Shown piece after piece: positions 45,960 to 57,445 of a DNA stretch of 64,000 nt. The DNA lies in assembly GCA_019455285.1 (NCBI GenBank), contig JACFMS010000001.1, forward strand, positions 62,001 through 126,000. Direction: 5' to 3'. Within the stretch, counting starts at the first letter, position 1. Every line of letters begins with the position of its first letter. The position numbers and the translations under genes were made by a program. Below the pieces are notes generated by a model. The model was not told the origin of the DNA. It searched no databases and was given only the letters and a program-made list of their open reading frames with translations. Origin of the DNA: Sphingomonadales bacterium (GTDB taxonomy: Bacteria; Pseudomonadota; Alphaproteobacteria; Sphingomonadales; Govanellaceae).

Positions 45960-47144
45960 ATGTCGTCTTTTTCCTATTTCATGAAATTCGCGCTGGGCGA
46001 GGAGATCGATGCGCTGCGCGACATGGTGGCGAAATTCGTCGCCGCCGAAATAAGCCCACGCGCCGCAGAGATCGACCGCACCAATGCCTTTCCCATGGAT
46101 TTGTGGCAAAAGCTCGGCAGCATCGGCGTCCTCGGCATTACCGCTGATCCGCAATATGGCGGCGCCGGCATGGGTTATCTCGCCCATTGCGTCGCCATGG
46201 AGGAAATCTCCCGCGGCTCGGGCTCGGTGGGTCTTTCCTACGGCGCGCACTCCAATTTGTGCGTCAATCAGATCAACCGCAACGGCAACACCGCGCAGAA
46301 GGCGAAATATCTGCCCAAGCTGATTTCCGGCGAGCATGTGGGCGCGCTCGCCATGTCGGAGCCGGGCTCCGGCTCGGACGTGGTTTCCATGCGCTTGCGC
46401 GCCGATAAAAAAGGCGACCGCTATATCTTGAACGGCAACAAGATGTGGATCACCAACGGGCCAGACGCCAACGTGCTGGTGGTCTATGCCAAGACCGACA
46501 TGCAGGCCGGGCCGAAAGGCATCACCGCGTTCCTGATCGAGAAGGGCTTTAAGGGATTCTCCACCGCGCAAAAGCTCGACAAGCTCGGCATGCGCGGCTC
46601 TAACACCTGCGAGCTCGTTTTCCAGGATTGCGAAGTGCCAGCGGAAAACGTGCTCGGCGCGGAAGGCGGTGGGGTCAGGGTCTTGATGTCGGGGCTTGAT
46701 TATGAGCGCGTGGTGCTCTCCGCCGGACCCTTGGGGCTGATGCAGGCGGCGATGGACGTGGTGGTCCCCTACGTGCACGAGCGCAAACAGTTCGGCCAGC
46801 CCATCGGCGAGTTCCAGCTGATGCAGGGTAAGCTCGCCGACATGTACACCACGCTTTCCGCCTGTCGCGCTTATGTCTATGCGGTGGCGCAGGCGTGTGA
46901 CCGGGGCGAGACGACCAGAAAAGACGCCGCCGGCTGCATTCTTTACGCCGCCGAGAAGGCGACCTGGCTTTCCATGGAGGCGATCCAGGCCTTGGGCGGC
47001 AACGGCTATATCAATGAATATCCCACCGGCCGCATCATGCGCGACGCCAAGCTTTACGAGATCGGCGCCGGCACCAGCGAGATCCGACGCATGCTGATCG
47101 GCCGCGAATTGTTCGCCGAAACCATGGGCATCAACACTATGTGA
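45960..47144 (+). CDS. ivd: isovaleryl-CoA dehydrogenase
   Basis: A 394-residue acyl-CoA dehydrogenase. The catalytic Glu249 lies in [17 protein letters not shown], the position specific to isovaleryl-CoA dehydrogenases. [13 protein letters not shown] and the C-terminal [44 protein letters not shown] complete the family pattern. It oxidises isovaleryl-CoA to 3-methylcrotonyl-CoA with FAD, passing electrons to ETF. It is the first enzyme of the pathway but the last gene of the operon. Confidence 0.97.
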   Translation: MSSFSYFMKFALGEEIDALRDMVAKFVAAEISPRAAEIDRTNAFPMDLWQKLGSIGVLGITADPQYGGAGMGYLAHCVAMEEISRGSGSVGLSYGAHSNLCVNQINRNGNTAQKAKYLPKLISGEHVGALAMSEPGSGSDVVSMRLRADKKGDRYILNGNKMWITNGPDANVLVVYAKTDMQAGPKGITAFLIEKGFKGFSTAQKLDKLGMRGSNTCELVFQDCEVPAENVLGAEGGGVRVLMSGLDYERVVLSAGPLGLMQAAMDVVVPYVHERKQFGQPIGEFQLMQGKLADMYTTLSACRAYVYAVAQACDRGETTRKDAAGCILYAAEKATWLSMEAIQALGGNGYINEYPTGRIMRDAKLYEIGAGTSEIRRMLIGRELFAETMGINTM

Positions 47145-47211
47145 GGAGACATTGCCAGCGGCCGCTCTCTCGTGTCACACTGCATTGGCGCAGTAACCAA
47201 AGAGGGATCCC

Positions 47212-47655
47212 ATGCTGAAAACGATTATTTTTGGCGCGTCCATCATGACCGTCGCCACGGCCTATGCCGCCGCGCCCGATGACGCCATCCTTTATCGCCA
47301 AGACGTGATGCACACCATCGGCGCCAACGCCCACGCCATGAATCTGATCGCCGAAGGCCAGATTCCTTATTCCGCAGCGTTCGCCACCCACGCCAATCTG
47401 GTAGCATCTGCCGCCACATTGGCCGTCGACGCCTTCCGGCAGAACACCCATGGTCAAGGCAAGGAAAAAACCACCGCCAAGGCCGAGGTTTGGCAGGATT
47501 GGGCGAAATTTGAAGAGGGCCTGAAGCTCCTGGAAGAGCGTGCCAAGACGGTGGCGACGCTGGCCGCTTCGGGCGGCGCGGCGGCGGCCAAGGGCGCCTT
47601 GGGCGAGCTTTTCAAAACCTGCAAGGGCTGCCACGACGACTATCGTACCAAGTAG
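47212..47655 (+). CDS. cytochrome c' (periplasmic)
   Basis: A 147-residue protein with signal peptide MLKTIIFGASIMTVATAYA. The helical body and C-terminal haem site CKGCH (137-141) are characteristic of cytochrome c'. Members bind NO or buffer electrons in the periplasm. It is convergent with a cytochrome b561-type gene 10 bp away, a frequent pairing. Confidence 0.93.
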   Translation: MLKTIIFGASIMTVATAYAAAPDDAILYRQDVMHTIGANAHAMNLIAEGQIPYSAAFATHANLVASAATLAVDAFRQNTHGQGKEKTTAKAEVWQDWAKFEEGLKLLEERAKTVATLAASGGAAAAKGALGELFKTCKGCHDDYRTK

Positions 47656-47664
47656 CGCGGGTTT

Positions 47665-48324
47665 TTACGCCAGAACGTACACATAAACCAGCGCCAGCAC
47701 GGCCAGCCACAACAACAGGGCCAAGCGCGCCGAGACAAATCGCGCCACCGGCAGCGGTCCTCGCCATGGCCGCTCGCCGGTGATCATCGGCCGCACCAAA
47801 TCTTCCCTAAAGACGAAGCGGTAGACGATGACCGCCGCGATATGGAAGATCACCAGGATCATCAGCACGTTGAACAACGCTTCGTGCAGCTCGGTCAAGG
47901 CGTCTGAGGTTTGTTTGTCCACCAGGTAGGCCAAGGGCCCGCGAAAGGTGACGTCATCGTTGCCGAAGGCGCCGACCATCGGCATCAGCAAGAGAAGCGC
48001 CAGGAGCGCCACGATCATCCAGCCGCCAGTGGGCGTGTGGCCGAACACCGGCGGGGCGTATCCGGGACGCAGCTGCCGGGCGTAGCTCACCACTGTTTTC
48101 GGCTTCTTGAGGAAGCTGCCAAAGCGGCTGGTGGTGCTGCCGAAGAAGCCCCACAGGATGCGGGTCGCCACCAGGGTAAAGGTCAACAGACCCGACAGCA
48201 TATGAATTTTCATCGCCTCCTCGGCGCTGACATAGGACACAATAAACAGCGCCACGATCAACCAGTGAAACACCCGGGTGGGCAGATCCCACACCTTAAG
48301 CTTGGCGTCTGTGGGAGAGGTCAT
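47665..48324 (-). CDS. cytochrome b561-type membrane protein
   Basis: A 219-residue di-haem b protein with four main hydrophobic segments. Candidate haem ligands lie in RVFHWLIV, MKIHMLSG, LHEALFN and VIFHIAAV. It starts KVWDLPTRVFHW, the usual N-terminus of this family, which passes electrons from quinol to periplasmic c-type cytochromes. It begins 1 bp after the glpD stop codon and may be read from the same transcript. Confidence 0.9.
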   Translation of the reverse strand: MTSPTDAKLKVWDLPTRVFHWLIVALFIVSYVSAEEAMKIHMLSGLLTFTLVATRILWGFFGSTTSRFGSFLKKPKTVVSYARQLRPGYAPPVFGHTPTGGWMIVALLALLLLMPMVGAFGNDDVTFRGPLAYLVDKQTSDALTELHEALFNVLMILVIFHIAAVIVYRFVFREDLVRPMITGERPWRGPLPVARFVSARLALLLWLAVLALVYVYVLA

Positions 48325-48325
48325 G

Positions 48326-49810
48326 TCATCCTCCTTTGTGTTCAGTCAGCCATTGCATCAATGCCTCGGCCGCGCCCGCTGGTGCGGTAAGTCCCAGCCG
48401 GGTGCGCCGCCATAAAATATCCTCCGCCGTCACCGCCCATTCATGATGCACCAGATGATGCGCTTCCTGTTCGCACAAGCCGGGGATGATTTCGGCCCCG
48501 AGCTCGTTGCGGCTACGCGCCTTGGCCAAAATATCAAAGCTGATCGCGCCATAAGAGCGCGTCCAGCGCTCGGCGGTCTCTTCCGGCAGCCACGGCGCGC
48601 GCTCCCGCAGGGCATTGAGCAACGCTTCCGGGCCGCCGAAAAAATCGCCGCCCGGCAGCACGCCGGCATGAGTCCAGGGCGCGCCGCGCTGCGGCAGCGC
48701 CGAGCTGATCTTCTTCAGCGCCGCCTCGGCCAGCCGGCGATAGGTGGTGAGCTTGCCGCCATAGACCGTGAGCGCCGTCGCGCCGTCGATCAGGTGGCGC
48801 TTTAAGACATAATCGCGGCTCATCTTGGTGGGATCGGCGCGGCCGTCGTCGTACAAGGGCCGCACCCCGGCGAAGCTGTGAATCACGTCTTCAGGGCGCG
48901 GCGGGTGACGGAAGAAGCGGCCCACCGCATCGCACAGATAAGAAATTTCTGCTGGCGTGACGGCCGGCGGCGCATCCATGTCGCCGATCTCGACCTCGGT
49001 GGTGCCGATCAAGTGATAGTCGTCCTCAAAGGGCAGCACGAACACCACCCGGCCGTCGGTGGCCTGCAACAGGTAAGCGTGATCGCCGGGATAAAGTCGC
49101 CGCACGACGATGTGGCTGCCCTTGATCAGCCGCAGCTTTGGCGGTTTGGCTACGCCTAACACCCGCCGGTCGATCTCGGACGCCCACGGACCCGCGGCGT
49201 TGATGATCGCCTTGGCGATAAATTCGCGCCGGCCGCGCCCATCTTCCGCCGCCACCCGCCAGACGCCGTTGTGGGGCCGAGCCTCCACCGCCCGGGTGCG
49301 CGGCCATATCTCCGCGCCACGTAAGCGCGCATCCATGGCGTTGGCGATCACCAGCCGGGCGTCGTCGGTCCAACCGTCGCTATAGGTAAAGCCGTGGCGA
49401 AAATCAGGCTTTAACGGCGCGGCGAAAATGCCGGAGCTTAGATCAACGGCGCGGGAGCGGGCGAAACGGGCGCTTTGCGCCAGGCAATCGTAGAGAAAAA
49501 GACCGGTGCGGATCATCCAGCGCGGCCGCTGCAAGCGGTCATGGGGGAGAACGAAGGTTAGGGGCTGCACCAGGTGCGGCGCGGCGCGGGCGAGGATTTC
49601 CCGCTCGGCGAGCGAGGCGCGCACCAGGCCGAACTCGTAGGTTTCCAGATAGCGCAGCCCGCCATGAATGAGCTTGCTGGAGGCCGACGAAGTGGCGCCG
49701 CCGAGATCGCCGGCTTCCAGGAGCGCGACCTTCAACCCGCGTCCGGCGGCGTCGCGGGCGATGCCGACGCCGTTGATGCCGCCGCCGATGATCAGAAGAT
49801 CGAGCGTCAC
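48326..49810 (-). CDS. glpD: glycerol-3-phosphate dehydrogenase GlpD
   Basis: A 495-residue FAD enzyme. I start it at the GTG at 49810 (read MTLDLLIIGGGINGVGIARDAAGRG), because GAGGGGG precedes it and the dinucleotide-binding motif must be near the N-terminus; codons upstream are spurious and overlap the divergent promoter. KLIHGGLRYLETYEF and the C-terminal domain (YGGKLTTYRRLAEAALKKI) are typical. It oxidises glycerol-3-phosphate to dihydroxyacetone phosphate at the inner membrane. It is divergent from glpK. Confidence 0.96.
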   Translation of the reverse strand: MTLDLLIIGGGINGVGIARDAAGRGLKVALLEAGDLGGATSSASSKLIHGGLRYLETYEFGLVRASLAEREILARAAPHLVQPLTFVLPHDRLQRPRWMIRTGLFLYDCLAQSARFARSRAVDLSSGIFAAPLKPDFRHGFTYSDGWTDDARLVIANAMDARLRGAEIWPRTRAVEARPHNGVWRVAAEDGRGRREFIAKAIINAAGPWASEIDRRVLGVAKPPKLRLIKGSHIVVRRLYPGDHAYLLQATDGRVVFVLPFEDDYHLIGTTEVEIGDMDAPPAVTPAEISYLCDAVGRFFRHPPRPEDVIHSFAGVRPLYDDGRADPTKMSRDYVLKRHLIDGATALTVYGGKLTTYRRLAEAALKKISSALPQRGAPWTHAGVLPGGDFFGGPEALLNALRERAPWLPEETAERWTRSYGAISFDILAKARSRNELGAEIIPGLCEQEAHHLVHHEWAVTAEDILWRRTRLGLTAPAGAAEALMQWLTEHKGG

Positions 49811-49904
49811 GCCCCCCTCAATCTTGCGAAAGACCTCTCGACGCCCACGATAGCGGCAGTAGACTCGGTCTGTATAGGGGGCGTGGGAAAAAGGAGAATA
49901 CAAG

Positions 49905-51389
<1,485 letters not shown>

Positions 51390-51397
51390 CGTGGCTT

Positions 51398-51418
51398 CGC
51401 TTAGCGCTTAGCGCTTAG
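51398..51418. repeat. three tandem heptamers between glpK and holA
   Basis: CGCTTAG occurs three times head to tail immediately after the glpK stop codon, in the 44-bp spacer between convergent glpK and holA. It may be slippage-prone sequence; it has no terminator-like T-run. Confidence 0.7.
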
Positions 51419-51433
51419 CCCACACCACGCAAC

Positions 51434-52471
51434 TCACCCCCGCCCGACGCGGGCGGCGTTGGCGATGCGCAGCGAGGTGCGGGCGCAGATGGTGTCGGCC
51501 GGCAGACCGGTGGTCTTGGCCTGAATTTCGGCCTCGATCACCAATTTGAGCGCGCTCATCAAGGCGTCGGGCGTCCAGCGGTTGAGCTGCGAGACGAACG
51601 CCGGCACGTCCTTGAAAAACACCATCGGCCGCAACCGTTTGACCGCTTCCTCCGGCCGTGCGCCGGCGGCCACCGCGTCCGCCGCTTCATAAAGCCGCAG
51701 CAGCCGGCGGCCGATGGCGCGTAAGATAGACACCGCCGCCTCGCCCTGCAAAAAGGCGCGACTGAGCACGTCCTCCAGCCGCTTCAGGTCGCCGCCGGTG
51801 ACCGCCTCCGCCACCGCATCCAGGGTCAACTCGGCGCTGTCGCCGATGGCGGCGCGAATGTCCTCGACGGTGATCCGCCGTTCGGCGTCATTGGCCTTGT
51901 AAAGCAAGAGCTTGTCGATCTCGCCCCGCGCCACCATGCGGTCACTGCCCACCGAGGCCGTCAGCAGACGCAGCGCATCGGCGTCGAAGCGCAAACCCTC
52001 GGCTTCCGCCAGCCCGCGCGCCAAGGCTTCGATGCTTTGCGCGTCATCGTCATAACAAGGCAGCGCCAGCGCCGCCGCCGATGCCTCGGCAGCTTGGCGC
52101 AGCGCCGAGCGCGCCGGCAGATCGCCGGCGATCACTACGATCAGCCCGTCGCCCTTGGGCGCAGCAAGAAAATCTTCTAATGGCGCGGCGACGGCATCGC
52201 CGGCCGCCTCAACTAGGATCACCCGCCGGCCGCCCATCATGGAGATCGCCGCCGCCTCGTCGCCAAGCAGCGACGGATCGGCCGCCACCATGGCCCCGGT
52301 CAGCCGCGCCACGTTGAAGGGATCGGATAAATCGGCCACCACCTGACGGGCGATCAGATCGGCGCGCTCGCGCACCAAGCCTTCGTTGGGGCCGTAGACG
52401 AGAACCGCGCGATAGACAGCCTCCAGGGATTTAAGCTGCCGCGGGATGTCGCGCGTTGCCGCCTTGACCAT
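51434..52471 (-). CDS. holA: DNA polymerase III subunit delta
   Basis: A 345-residue clamp-loader delta subunit. YRAVLVYGPNEGLVRERADLIARQVV, followed by SLLGDEAAAISMMGGRRVILVEAAGD and the C-terminal helical collar (LSRAFLQGEAAVSILRAIGRRLLRL), match HolA. It opens the beta clamp. The gene starts 5 bp after the lptE stop codon. Confidence 0.94.
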   Translation of the reverse strand: MVKAATRDIPRQLKSLEAVYRAVLVYGPNEGLVRERADLIARQVVADLSDPFNVARLTGAMVAADPSLLGDEAAAISMMGGRRVILVEAAGDAVAAPLEDFLAAPKGDGLIVVIAGDLPARSALRQAAEASAAALALPCYDDDAQSIEALARGLAEAEGLRFDADALRLLTASVGSDRMVARGEIDKLLLYKANDAERRITVEDIRAAIGDSAELTLDAVAEAVTGGDLKRLEDVLSRAFLQGEAAVSILRAIGRRLLRLYEAADAVAAGARPEEAVKRLRPMVFFKDVPAFVSQLNRWTPDALMSALKLVIEAEIQAKTTGLPADTICARTSLRIANAARVGRG

Positions 52472-52476
52472 GGCCG

Positions 52477-53022
52477 TCAGGGCGCCGCCGGGGCGGCTGC
52501 GGGGCGGTTGCGGAAATAAAGCCCGAGGCGGCTGGAGATGCGCTCGCCGAGATCGCGCGCCAACCGCTCTTCCATGTTGCGCTCGGCCATCAGCGTGGCG
52601 AAGTCCGACTGCACCACGTCGTAGGAGTTATAAGCGCGCGCCGATTCTTCCAGCGCCACATTGCCGGTAGCGAGATCGATCAGGCGATAATGCGCGGTCA
52701 GCTTCAAGCCATAGCGCGTCACCGCCTCGTCGGGACGAAAGCCGAAGCCTTGCAAATCGCGCTCCACCGACATCTCCAAACGATAGCGTGGGCTGACGCT
52801 GCCGGAGGCATAAAGCCGGTCGCTCAAAGCGTTCTTCATGAGGAGGCCGAGACGAAACGGTCCGCCTTCGGCGTCAACGATCGGCGCCAACTCGATCGCG
52901 CCAAGATCGCTGGCCGCCGAACCGCCGCGCGGCCGCGCGCCATACATCGGCTCAAACCCGCAGGCGGCCATCGTCAGCGCCAGCAGCGCGATCATCACGG
53001 TGCGGATGGCGCGCGCGGTCAT
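52477..53022 (-). CDS. lptE: LPS assembly lipoprotein LptE
   Basis: A 181-residue lipoprotein with lipobox LTMAAC followed by GFEPMYG, the LptE hallmark. The two-layer fold includes RYGLKLTAHYRLIDLATGNVALEESARAYNSYDVVQSDFATLMAERNMEERLARDLGERI. It plugs the LptD barrel during lipopolysaccharide transport. It is tightly packed between leuS and holA. Confidence 0.93.
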   Translation of the reverse strand: MTARAIRTVMIALLALTMAACGFEPMYGARPRGGSAASDLGAIELAPIVDAEGGPFRLGLLMKNALSDRLYASGSVSPRYRLEMSVERDLQGFGFRPDEAVTRYGLKLTAHYRLIDLATGNVALEESARAYNSYDVVQSDFATLMAERNMEERLARDLGERISSRLGLYFRNRPAAAPAAP

Positions 53023-53026
53023 GAGT

Positions 53027-55582
53027 TTATGCCACCACGTTGACGATGCGGTTGGGCACCACGATGACCTTTTTCACCGCCTTGCCATCCAGCGCGCGCT
53101 GCACTTTCTCCAGCGCCAGCACCTGCGCTTCCAGGGCGTCGCGCGGCGCGTCCTTTGGCGCCTCGATGGTGTCGCGCAGCTTGCCCTGCACCTGCACCGC
53201 GATGGTTACCGTATCATCTGCAAGAAGCGCCCGATCGGCCTTGGGCCACGGCGCGTCGATGGCAAGAGTGTCATGTCCCAGCAGTTGCCACAGCTCCTCG
53301 GAGAGGTGCGGCATCATCGGACCGATGAGGATAATGAGCGTGTCCAAGGCTTCGCGCACCGCCGCAGCATTTTCATCCGGCTTGAGAGCCGACAAGGTGT
53401 TGACGTATTCATAAAGATGGGCGACGGCGCGGTTGAAATGGAAATCCTCGATCGCCTTGGTCACCAGGGCGATGGTCTTGTGGGTGGCGCGGCGTAAGCC
53501 CAAGCCATCGCCGCTCGCGCCAGTCGCCGCGCCCGCGGCGTTGTCGTGCAAAGTGATGACCAGCCGCCACAGCCGCTGGGTAAAGCGCCAAGCGCCCTCG
53601 ATGCCTTGCGTCGTCCATTCCAGATCGCGTTCCGGCGGACTGTCGGAGAGCGTGAACCAGCGCGCCGTGTCGGCGCCGTAGGTATCGATGATCACCGACG
53701 GATCAACGACGTTCTTTTTCGATTTCGACATTTTCTCGGAGCGGCCGACGCTGACGCTCTCGCCTGTTGCCGCCACGCGCACAACGCCGCCATCATCGCG
53801 CGCCACTTGGTCGGGCAGGAGATAATCGCCATTGGGCGCGCGGTAGGTCTCGTGGCACACCATGCCCTGGGTGAAAAGCCCGGCGAACGGTTCATCAAGG
53901 CTAATCAATCCCACCCGCTTCATGGCGCGGGTGAAGAAGCGCGAATAGAGCAGATGCAGGATCGCGTGCTCGACGCCGCCGATGTACTGATCGACCGGCA
54001 GCCAGTACTCCGCCGCTTCGCGTTCAAACGGCGTCTCGGCGTGCGGCGAACAAAAGCGCGCGAAATACCAGGACGAGTCGATGAAGGTATCGAAGGTGTC
54101 GGTCTCCCGCGTCGCCTTGGCGCCGCACTGCGGACAATCCACATGCTTCCAGGTGGGGTGATGCTCTAAGGGATTGCCCGGCTTGTCGAAGGTCACGTCA
54201 TCGGGCAGCGTTACCGGCAGATGCTGCTTCGGCACCGGCACGATGCCGCACGACGGGCAGTGAATGATCGGGATCGGACAGCCCCAATAGCGCTGGCGCG
54301 ACACGCCCCAATCGCGCAGACGATAATTGACGGTACGGCTGCCGAAGCCGCCGGCTTCGGCGCGGCGCGTCACCTCCGCCTTGGCGTCCTCGACGCTCAT
54401 GCCGTCGAGAAACCGTGAATTGGCGATGCGGCCGGCCTCGACGTAAGCGTCATCGCCGATGGTAAAGGCCGCGGGATCGATGCCCTCAGGGATCACCACC
54501 GGCAGCACCGGCAGCTCATACTTGCGGGCGAATTCCAAGTCGCGCTGATCGTGCGCCGGACAGCCGAAAATCGCCCCCGAGCCGTATTCCATCAGCACAA
54601 AGTTGGCGACGAACACCGGCAGCCGCCAATTTGGATCGAACGGGTGCACGGCTTCGACCGCGGTGCGATGCCCGCGCTTTTCCGCCTTCTCCAGCGCTTC
54701 CTCGCTGGTGCCGGTCTGGCGGCACTCGGCGATGAAGGCGGCCAGCTTCGGATCGTGCGCGGCCAGCGCGGCGGCCAGCGGATGATCGGCGGCGATGGCG
54801 CAAAAGCTCGCGCCAAAAATAGTATCGGGCCGGGTGGTGTAGATTTCCAACTGCTCGCACCCCGCCGGCGCGGCTTTCAGGTCGAAGAGGAGCCGCGCCC
54901 CTTCCGAACGGCCGATCCAGTTCTCCTGCATCAGCCGCACCTTGGCCGGCCAGCGCTCCAAGCTATGAAGGGCGGACAACAGCTCCTCGGCGTAGGCGGT
55001 GATTTTTAAAAACCACTGCGACAGCTTGCGCCGTTCCACCAGCGCGCCGGAGCGCCAGCCGCGGCCATCGATCACCTGCTCGTTGGCGAGCACGGTCATG
55101 TCCACCGGATCCCAGTTGACCCAGGATTCCTTGCGGTAGACCAGTCCGTCAGCCAAGAAATCCAGGAACATCGCCTGCTCGTGGCGATAGTAGCTGGGAT
55201 CGCAGGTGGCGAACTCGCGGTCCCAGTCCAAGGCTAGGCCTAAGTCCTGCAACTGCCGGCGCATGTTGTCGATGTTCTGATAGGTCCAGCGCGCCGGGTG
55301 GGTCTTGTTCTCAAAGGCGGCGTTTTCCGCCGGCATGCCGAAGGCGTCCCAGCCCATGGGATGGAGCACGTTGAACCCTTGAGCGCGGCGGAAGCGCGCC
55401 ATCACATCGCCCATGGCGTAGTTGCGCACATGCCCCATGTGGATGCGGCCCGAGGGATAGGGAAACATTTCCAGGACGTAATATTTCGGCCGCGTGCGAT
55501 CGGCCGGCGTGGCAAATGAATGCCGCTCCTGCCAAATCTTCTGCCATTTTATTTCAGTGGCGCGGGCGTTATAGCGAGTCAT
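53027..55582 (-). CDS. leuS: leucyl-tRNA synthetase
   Basis: An 851-residue class I synthetase. The HIGH motif is HMGH (48-51), the KMSKS loop is KMSKSKKN, the CP1 editing domain is complete ([22 protein letters not shown]), and the zinc-type CPSCG and CPQCG pairs are present. The C-terminus ends [10 protein letters not shown]. It charges tRNA-Leu. It is cotranscribed with lptE and holA. Confidence 0.98.
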   Translation of the reverse strand: MTRYNARATEIKWQKIWQERHSFATPADRTRPKYYVLEMFPYPSGRIHMGHVRNYAMGDVMARFRRAQGFNVLHPMGWDAFGMPAENAAFENKTHPARWTYQNIDNMRRQLQDLGLALDWDREFATCDPSYYRHEQAMFLDFLADGLVYRKESWVNWDPVDMTVLANEQVIDGRGWRSGALVERRKLSQWFLKITAYAEELLSALHSLERWPAKVRLMQENWIGRSEGARLLFDLKAAPAGCEQLEIYTTRPDTIFGASFCAIAADHPLAAALAAHDPKLAAFIAECRQTGTSEEALEKAEKRGHRTAVEAVHPFDPNWRLPVFVANFVLMEYGSGAIFGCPAHDQRDLEFARKYELPVLPVVIPEGIDPAAFTIGDDAYVEAGRIANSRFLDGMSVEDAKAEVTRRAEAGGFGSRTVNYRLRDWGVSRQRYWGCPIPIIHCPSCGIVPVPKQHLPVTLPDDVTFDKPGNPLEHHPTWKHVDCPQCGAKATRETDTFDTFIDSSWYFARFCSPHAETPFEREAAEYWLPVDQYIGGVEHAILHLLYSRFFTRAMKRVGLISLDEPFAGLFTQGMVCHETYRAPNGDYLLPDQVARDDGGVVRVAATGESVSVGRSEKMSKSKKNVVDPSVIIDTYGADTARWFTLSDSPPERDLEWTTQGIEGAWRFTQRLWRLVITLHDNAAGAATGASGDGLGLRRATHKTIALVTKAIEDFHFNRAVAHLYEYVNTLSALKPDENAAAVREALDTLIILIGPMMPHLSEELWQLLGHDTLAIDAPWPKADRALLADDTVTIAVQVQGKLRDTIEAPKDAPRDALEAQVLALEKVQRALDGKAVKKVIVVPNRIVNVVA

Positions 55583-55644
55583 GGTGCAAAACCTGGCGCG
55601 GCGGATTCTTTGACGTCGTTAATTGGAGACGAGACGCGCTCGGC

Positions 55645-56112
55645 TCAGTCTTCTTTTGAAACCTGGGCCAGGCGCAGCCGGCGGGCTTCGATCAGGATGG
55701 CGTCGGCGATGGTCTTTTCGGAATCGAGGCCGCCGGCGCTGTCGGCCCATTCGCCGTTTTTCAGCACCTGCTTGAAGACATTGACCTTGACGGCGTCGGC
55801 GCGCAGGGACTTGTCGACGATATAGACCGTGACCTTGGCCCGCTCTTGGGGATCGGCGGGGTTGACGTACCAGTCGCTGATGATCACCCCGCCGGCGGAA
55901 TCGACCTGCGCCATGGGCAGGAAGTCCAGGGTGTTGAGGGCGGCGCGCCATAAATAGGCGTTGACCCCGATGGAGGATATGGTCTCCGAAGCCAGCGTGC
56001 GCTCGCGCAGCACCTTCTCGCGGTCCTTGCCGCATCCCGCCAGCGTCAACGCTAATAGCGCCGCCATCATCAGCGCCGTAGTCGTAGAAATCCTGTCTTT
56101 CACCCCAATCAC
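55645..56112 (-). CDS. DUF3576 lipoprotein
   Basis: A 155-residue protein with a lipobox (LALTLAGC) and the DUF3576 body (ISSIGVNAYLWRAALNTLDFLPMAQVDSAGGVIISDWYVNPADPQERAKVTVYIVDKSLRADAVKVNVFKQ). The family is typical of alphaproteobacteria and lies upstream of leuS in many of them, as here (62 bp). An envelope role is inferred; the mechanism is unknown. Confidence 0.92.
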   Translation of the reverse strand: MIGVKDRISTTTALMMAALLALTLAGCGKDREKVLRERTLASETISSIGVNAYLWRAALNTLDFLPMAQVDSAGGVIISDWYVNPADPQERAKVTVYIVDKSLRADAVKVNVFKQVLKNGEWADSAGGLDSEKTIADAILIEARRLRLAQVSKED

Positions 56113-56420
56113 CCTCGGCTAAACTTGGCTGGAGCCGACTCACCTGCCGCCTCAGCCGCATCAGTTTTAGTGCGGATCGGGGTTGGAGGGAAGCGGTTCT
56201 GTTGGCGACGAGGAGCAATGCCGCTCCCTTGATCCCGGTCAGATGCAAAAGCCGTGGAATTATGCTACTCTATCGCCTGAATTTAACGAATCGCCCTTAT
56301 CCTGCCCTTGTCGCCGTGGCAAAGCGGGATTAAATAGGGGTTTAGAAGTGCAATCGGTTGCCGGGACGGGGTTTCCCCGTCGGTTGAGCGGACCGTAACG
56401 ATGAGTTGGGAGGAGCGCCG
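56113..56420. other. gap between the DUF3576 gene and the outer membrane protein gene: promoters and a leader hairpin
   Basis: No coding sequence is supported here. GACGGGG (56365-56371) and CCCCGTC (56375-56381) form a perfect 7-bp stem around TTT, placed about 40 bases before the downstream start and flanked by two CGGTTG copies. TTATGCTAC near 56257 could be a -10 element for that gene. Divergent promoters are expected here. Confidence 0.5.
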
Positions 56421-57281
56421 GTGTCTTTTGGTGGCGCCATAGTTAAGGTTCTGACGGCGACGGCACTGGCCGGAGCGCTGGCTTTTGGCGCATCCGCCGG
56501 CGAACAGGCCAAGAACGCTAAGCCGGCGGCCAAGAAATTCATCTATCTGGAGGACGGAACGGCGCCCGCGCCGGTCCGGGCGGCAACCAAGGCCAGGGCG
56601 CCGCTGCCGCCGCTGTTTGCCGAAACCTCCCCGGCCTTGAGCCTGGAAGATCGTTTGGCCCAGATCAAACCCTCCTCGCTATTCCTGGTGGAAGTGGACG
56701 CCGTGGGTCTGTCGGCGCCCGGCATCCATCCCACAAGCGCCGCCTCTGGCGCGCGGGCGCGGACCGGCTTTCAGGTGGGATATCCTTTATCGGCGTCCGG
56801 CCGCAGCGGGCTGGAGCATTCCGGGGTGTGGCTGACCACCGAAGTCGTGCTGCAGGCGCCGGGCTTGGGCGGGCGCTGGCAGCATGTGCCGGTGGCGACG
56901 GACGGCGGCCGCCAGAACTACAATGTCGGTCTTAATGTCGCCTATGCCGGGTTCTCCCTGGGCGCGGCCTTGAGCCGCCAGGACGACAGTTTCAATTTAA
57001 GCCTGCAAGGCATCGACCTCGGCTTCGGCTATTACGGCCGCAGCTGGTTTACCAACATCCAGGTTGGCAACTATCGCGGCGACGGCAATCCGCTGGCCCT
57101 CGGGCTCTTGGGCGACCGCTCCATGAACGTGGTTGAAGTCGGCGCCGGCTACAAATTCTGGCCGGGATTGACCTTTTCCGGCCGCTTCAAGTACTTCGAC
57201 TACTCCAACCCGCTGTTCCCCAGCCCGCAGGACGCGGGCCAAGAGCACGTTTTCTCGCTCGACACCAAGCTGAATTTCTAA
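56421..57281 (+). CDS. predicted outer membrane beta-barrel (porin-like) protein
   Basis: A 286-residue protein. I start it at the GTG at 56421 because GGGAGGAG lies 6 bases before it, inside a longer TTG reading. A signal peptide (VSFGGAIVKVLTATALAGALAFGASAG) is followed by a Pro/Ala-rich segment. The C-terminal half alternates polar and aromatic residues (YNVGLNVAYAGFSLGAALSRQ, LGFGYYGRSWFTNIQVGNYRG, VGAGYKFWPGLTFSGRFKYFDYSNP) and ends in Phe, as outer membrane barrels do. I do not recognise a specific family. Confidence 0.7.
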   Translation: MSFGGAIVKVLTATALAGALAFGASAGEQAKNAKPAAKKFIYLEDGTAPAPVRAATKARAPLPPLFAETSPALSLEDRLAQIKPSSLFLVEVDAVGLSAPGIHPTSAASGARARTGFQVGYPLSASGRSGLEHSGVWLTTEVVLQAPGLGGRWQHVPVATDGGRQNYNVGLNVAYAGFSLGAALSRQDDSFNLSLQGIDLGFGYYGRSWFTNIQVGNYRGDGNPLALGLLGDRSMNVVEVGAGYKFWPGLTFSGRFKYFDYSNPLFPSPQDAGQEHVFSLDTKLNF

Positions 57282-57337
57282 ATTCTTGGCCGGACCCCCG
57301 ACAGCCTTTTGCCGCACTATATTTAACATTTTTTTCA

Positions 57338-57406
57338 CGTAAATAAAAATAAGTTACATTTATTTTTCGTAAATTACTTGACTTTCTTAAGGATTGCCTG
57401 ATTTAT
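57338..57406 (+). promoter_or_regulatory. AT-rich candidate promoter/operator of cysDNC
   Basis: TTGACT (57378-57383) is followed after 17 bases by ATTTAT (57401-57406), a usable sigma-70 pair 40 bases before the cysD start. Upstream, CGTAAAT occurs at 57338 and 57368, exactly 30 bp apart (three helical turns), in a strongly AT-rich stretch that contrasts with the GC-rich neighbours. An activator such as a CysB-type LysR protein could bind here. Confidence 0.45.
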
Positions 57407-57445
57407 TGAGCCGCGTTATCCCCAGGCAGGAGCAAGGCACAAGGC

